From: an uncultured Spirochaetaceae bacterium
Lineage (GTDB): Bacteria > Spirochaetota > Spirochaetia > Sphaerochaetales > Sphaerochaetaceae
Assembly: GCA_900315435.1 (NCBI GenBank)
Contig: OMYY01000015.1
Coordinates: 1-60,065, forward strand
DNA: 60,065 nt
Direction of reading: 5' to 3'
In this document: one piece after another, positions 58,716 through 60,065 of the stretch
Position numbering within the stretch: position 1 is the stretch's first letter
Layout of the letters: each line of letters opens with the position of its first letter
Program-made: the position numbers and the translations under genes
Notes under the pieces: generated by a model
Seen by the model: the letters and a program-made list of their open reading frames with translations, nothing else
What the model was told of the DNA's origin: nothing
Databases searched by the model: none

Positions 58716-59684
58716 TTACGGATTCACCACGTTCTGCGGATGGCCAGACTGATACGCCTTCACATTCTCCACGGTGATGTCCATGATCCTCTGCCTTGCC
58801 TCCTTGGCGCCCCAGCTCATGTGCGGGGTGATGATGCAGTTCCTCGCCCTCAGCAATGGGTTGTCGCCCTTGATCGGCTCGGTGGAGACGACATCGACCG
58901 CGGCGCCGCCCAGCTTGCCGCTGTCTAGGGCCTCCGCAAGGTCCTGCTCCACCACCAGCTGCCCGCGGCTGTTGTTGACCAGCAGCGCTCCGTCCTTCAT
59001 CTTGGCGATCGAGTCCTTGTTGATCATGCCCACCGTGTCGGGAAAGGCCGGGCAATGCAGCACCACCACGTCGCTCTCCTTGTAGAGCGTGTCCCGGTCC
59101 ACATAGGCGAATCCTTCCGCCTTGAAGGCGGGATTCTCGTGCGAGTCGTTGACGATGACGCGCATGTTCAGCGCCTTCGCGATCTGGCCGGTCCGGTACC
59201 CGATGCGGCCGAAACCGATGATGCCCATCGTCTTGCCCGCTAGCTCCACCAGCGGGTAGTCCCAGAAGCACCAGTCGGCGCAATGCTCCCACCTGCCCTG
59301 GTGCACCGCCTGGTCGTGGTGGCCTATGTGGTGGCACAGCTCCAACAGCAAGGCGATGGCGAACTGGCTCACGCTGTCCGTCCCGTAGGTCGGCACGTTG
59401 CTCACCGCGATGCCCTTCTGCCTGGCATACGCGACGTCCACCACGTTGTAGCCCGTCGCAAGCAAAGCCACGTATTTCAGGTTCGGGCAAGCATCGAACA
59501 CCTCTTTCGTGACCGGCGTCTTGTTGGTGACCGCCACCTCCGCGTCCCCGATGCGGGTAATCGCCTCCCTTGGGTCGGTCAGGCTCGTGCGGTCATAGAC
59601 CTCAACCTCCCCAAGCGCCTTCAGTCCATCCCAGGAAAGGTCCCCAGGATTCTCCGTATATCCATCCAACACGACAATCTTCAT
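58716..59684 (-). CDS. D-2-hydroxyacid dehydrogenase (glyoxylate/hydroxypyruvate reductase-like)
   Basis: A 322-residue NAD-dependent dehydrogenase. NAD motif MGIIGFGRIG; catalytic Arg in VNNSRGQLV, Glu in VSTEPIKG and His in TPHMSWG. It interconverts a 2-keto acid and the D-hydroxy acid. The ATG at 59684 has GGGGGAG upstream, after which it follows the isomerase gene by ten bases on the same strand. It probably acts on hydroxypyruvate or a related product of the isomerase pathway (inference). Confidence 0.92.
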   Translation of the reverse strand: MKIVVLDGYTENPGDLSWDGLKALGEVEVYDRTSLTDPREAITRIGDAEVAVTNKTPVTKEVFDACPNLKYVALLATGYNVVDVAYARQKGIAVSNVPTYGTDSVSQFAIALLLELCHHIGHHDQAVHQGRWEHCADWCFWDYPLVELAGKTMGIIGFGRIGYRTGQIAKALNMRVIVNDSHENPAFKAEGFAYVDRDTLYKESDVVVLHCPAFPDTVGMINKDSIAKMKDGALLVNNSRGQLVVEQDLAEALDSGKLGGAAVDVVSTEPIKGDNPLLRARNCIITPHMSWGAKEARQRIMDITVENVKAYQSGHPQNVVNP

Positions 59685-59694
59685 CTGCTCCCCC

Positions 59695-60065
59695 TCAGTC
59701 CTCAAGCAAGGCCCAAGCGCGGTTGATGACCCGCTTGGTATTCGCGACGACGATGTCCTCGTCCTCATCCTTCCATGGCTTCACCTCGAAGGAGAGCACA
59801 TACGGGTGCTCCTTGTCGAGGAAACCGTTCCGCTTCAACTCGCGGAAGAAATCCAGCAGCTGGTCCGTGTCGTTCGCGCTGCCCGGGAACCCGAAGCGCT
59901 GGTGCAGGTCCCCATACCCTTCGGCATCCTTCCGGGCGACCGCGTTCCCGATGTGGAAATGGGTGATGTACGGCCTGCACGTGCCGATCACCTGGTGGCT
60001 GTCCTCATGGGTGATCGGGAAGTGCGAAAGATCGACCAAAAGGCCGAAGTTGGAATGCCTCGTCC
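59695..60065 (-). CDS. Sugar phosphate isomerase/epimerase-like TIM barrel, cut by the window edge
   Basis: The last 123 residues of an AP-endonuclease-2-fold protein; the 5' end lies beyond the right edge. The metal-ligand strand NFGLLVDLSHFPI and the later TCRPYITHFHIGNAV (His) and VLSFEVKPW (Glu) are visible. Its stop is ten bases before the D-2-hydroxyacid dehydrogenase ATG, so they form an operon. Confidence 0.8.
   Translation of the reverse strand, partial: TRHSNFGLLVDLSHFPITHEDSHQVIGTCRPYITHFHIGNAVARKDAEGYGDLHQRFGFPGSANDTDQLLDFFRELKRNGFLDKEHPYVLSFEVKPWKDEDEDIVVANTKRVINRAWALLED

Noticed and set aside
1-60065. CRISPR arrays, insertion sequences, prophage or integrase genes
   Set aside because: I read both strands for regularly spaced repeats, transposase DDE/HUH motifs and phage structural genes and saw none.

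Overview
The window is chromosomal DNA from a GC-rich, fermentative-looking bacterium, most likely a spirochaete of the Sphaerochaeta lineage. This rests on features seen in the sequence: solute-binding proteins whose mature ends read FANG..EK or FAQGTKES, relaxed lipoboxes, several Ig-like lipoproteins, BMP-type and LplB/CarB-type importers, and a DapL-type lysine pathway. It is an inference, because no rRNA or marker gene is present. I see no tRNA, rRNA, CRISPR array, insertion sequence or prophage.

Layout. 0-5.8 kb: a frameshifted AAA-ATPase-like pseudogene, a TetR regulator, azlCD export genes, a TatD hydrolase, a CBM9-like protein and a lipoprotein. 5.8-10.4 kb: a leftward dapB-dapA-dapL-lysA-ybgC operon for diaminopimelate and lysine. 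10.5-12.9 kb: topoisomerase III. 13.1-17.5 kb: two tandem Ig-like surface lipoproteins, the first broken by an in-frame amber codon and of visibly lower GC. 17.5-19 kb: an orphan gene behind a start-codon-covering inverted repeat, and a HAD phosphatase. 19.1-27.6 kb: a rightward catabolic locus (TIM-barrel isomerase, exported metallo-beta-lactamase fold enzyme, two permeases, solute-binding protein, LacI regulator, FAD oxidoreductase) tied together by AAAACGTTTT-type operators.

27.8-37.4 kb is housekeeping: ferredoxin, xseA-xseB-purU, an RluA pseudouridine synthase, a DRTGG protein, a Bax-inhibitor-1 protein, a lipoprotein followed by a RarA ATPase with a methyltransferase-like tail, an XRE regulator, a UPF0316 protein and a thiamine pyrophosphokinase. 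37.5-45 kb: a FeoA-FeoB fusion and a nucleoside-type BMP importer. 45.4-46.7 kb: an exported pectate-lyase-family protein. 46.8-55.1 kb: a leftward operon of a CUT2 sugar importer, two Gfo/Idh/MocA dehydrogenases, two sugar-isomerase-like TIM barrels and a LacI repressor. 55.5-60 kb: an alpha/beta hydrolase lipoprotein, a PanE-like reductase, a 5'-truncated amylosucrase-like gene, a D-2-hydroxyacid dehydrogenase and an edge-truncated isomerase.

The two catabolic loci look like separate, repressor-controlled import-and-oxidise systems for plant or host glycans and glycosides, fitting the pectate lyase, the CBM9-like protein and the amylosucrase remnant nearby. A second theme is transcription start: at least nine genes (tetR, CBM9-like, topB, xseA, rluA, the DRTGG gene, the rarA-operon lipoprotein, the XRE gene and the 71-codon gene) have a -10 box only 6-7 bases before the ATG and no usable ribosome binding site, which predicts leaderless mRNAs. 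Most other genes carry clear AGGAGG-type sites.
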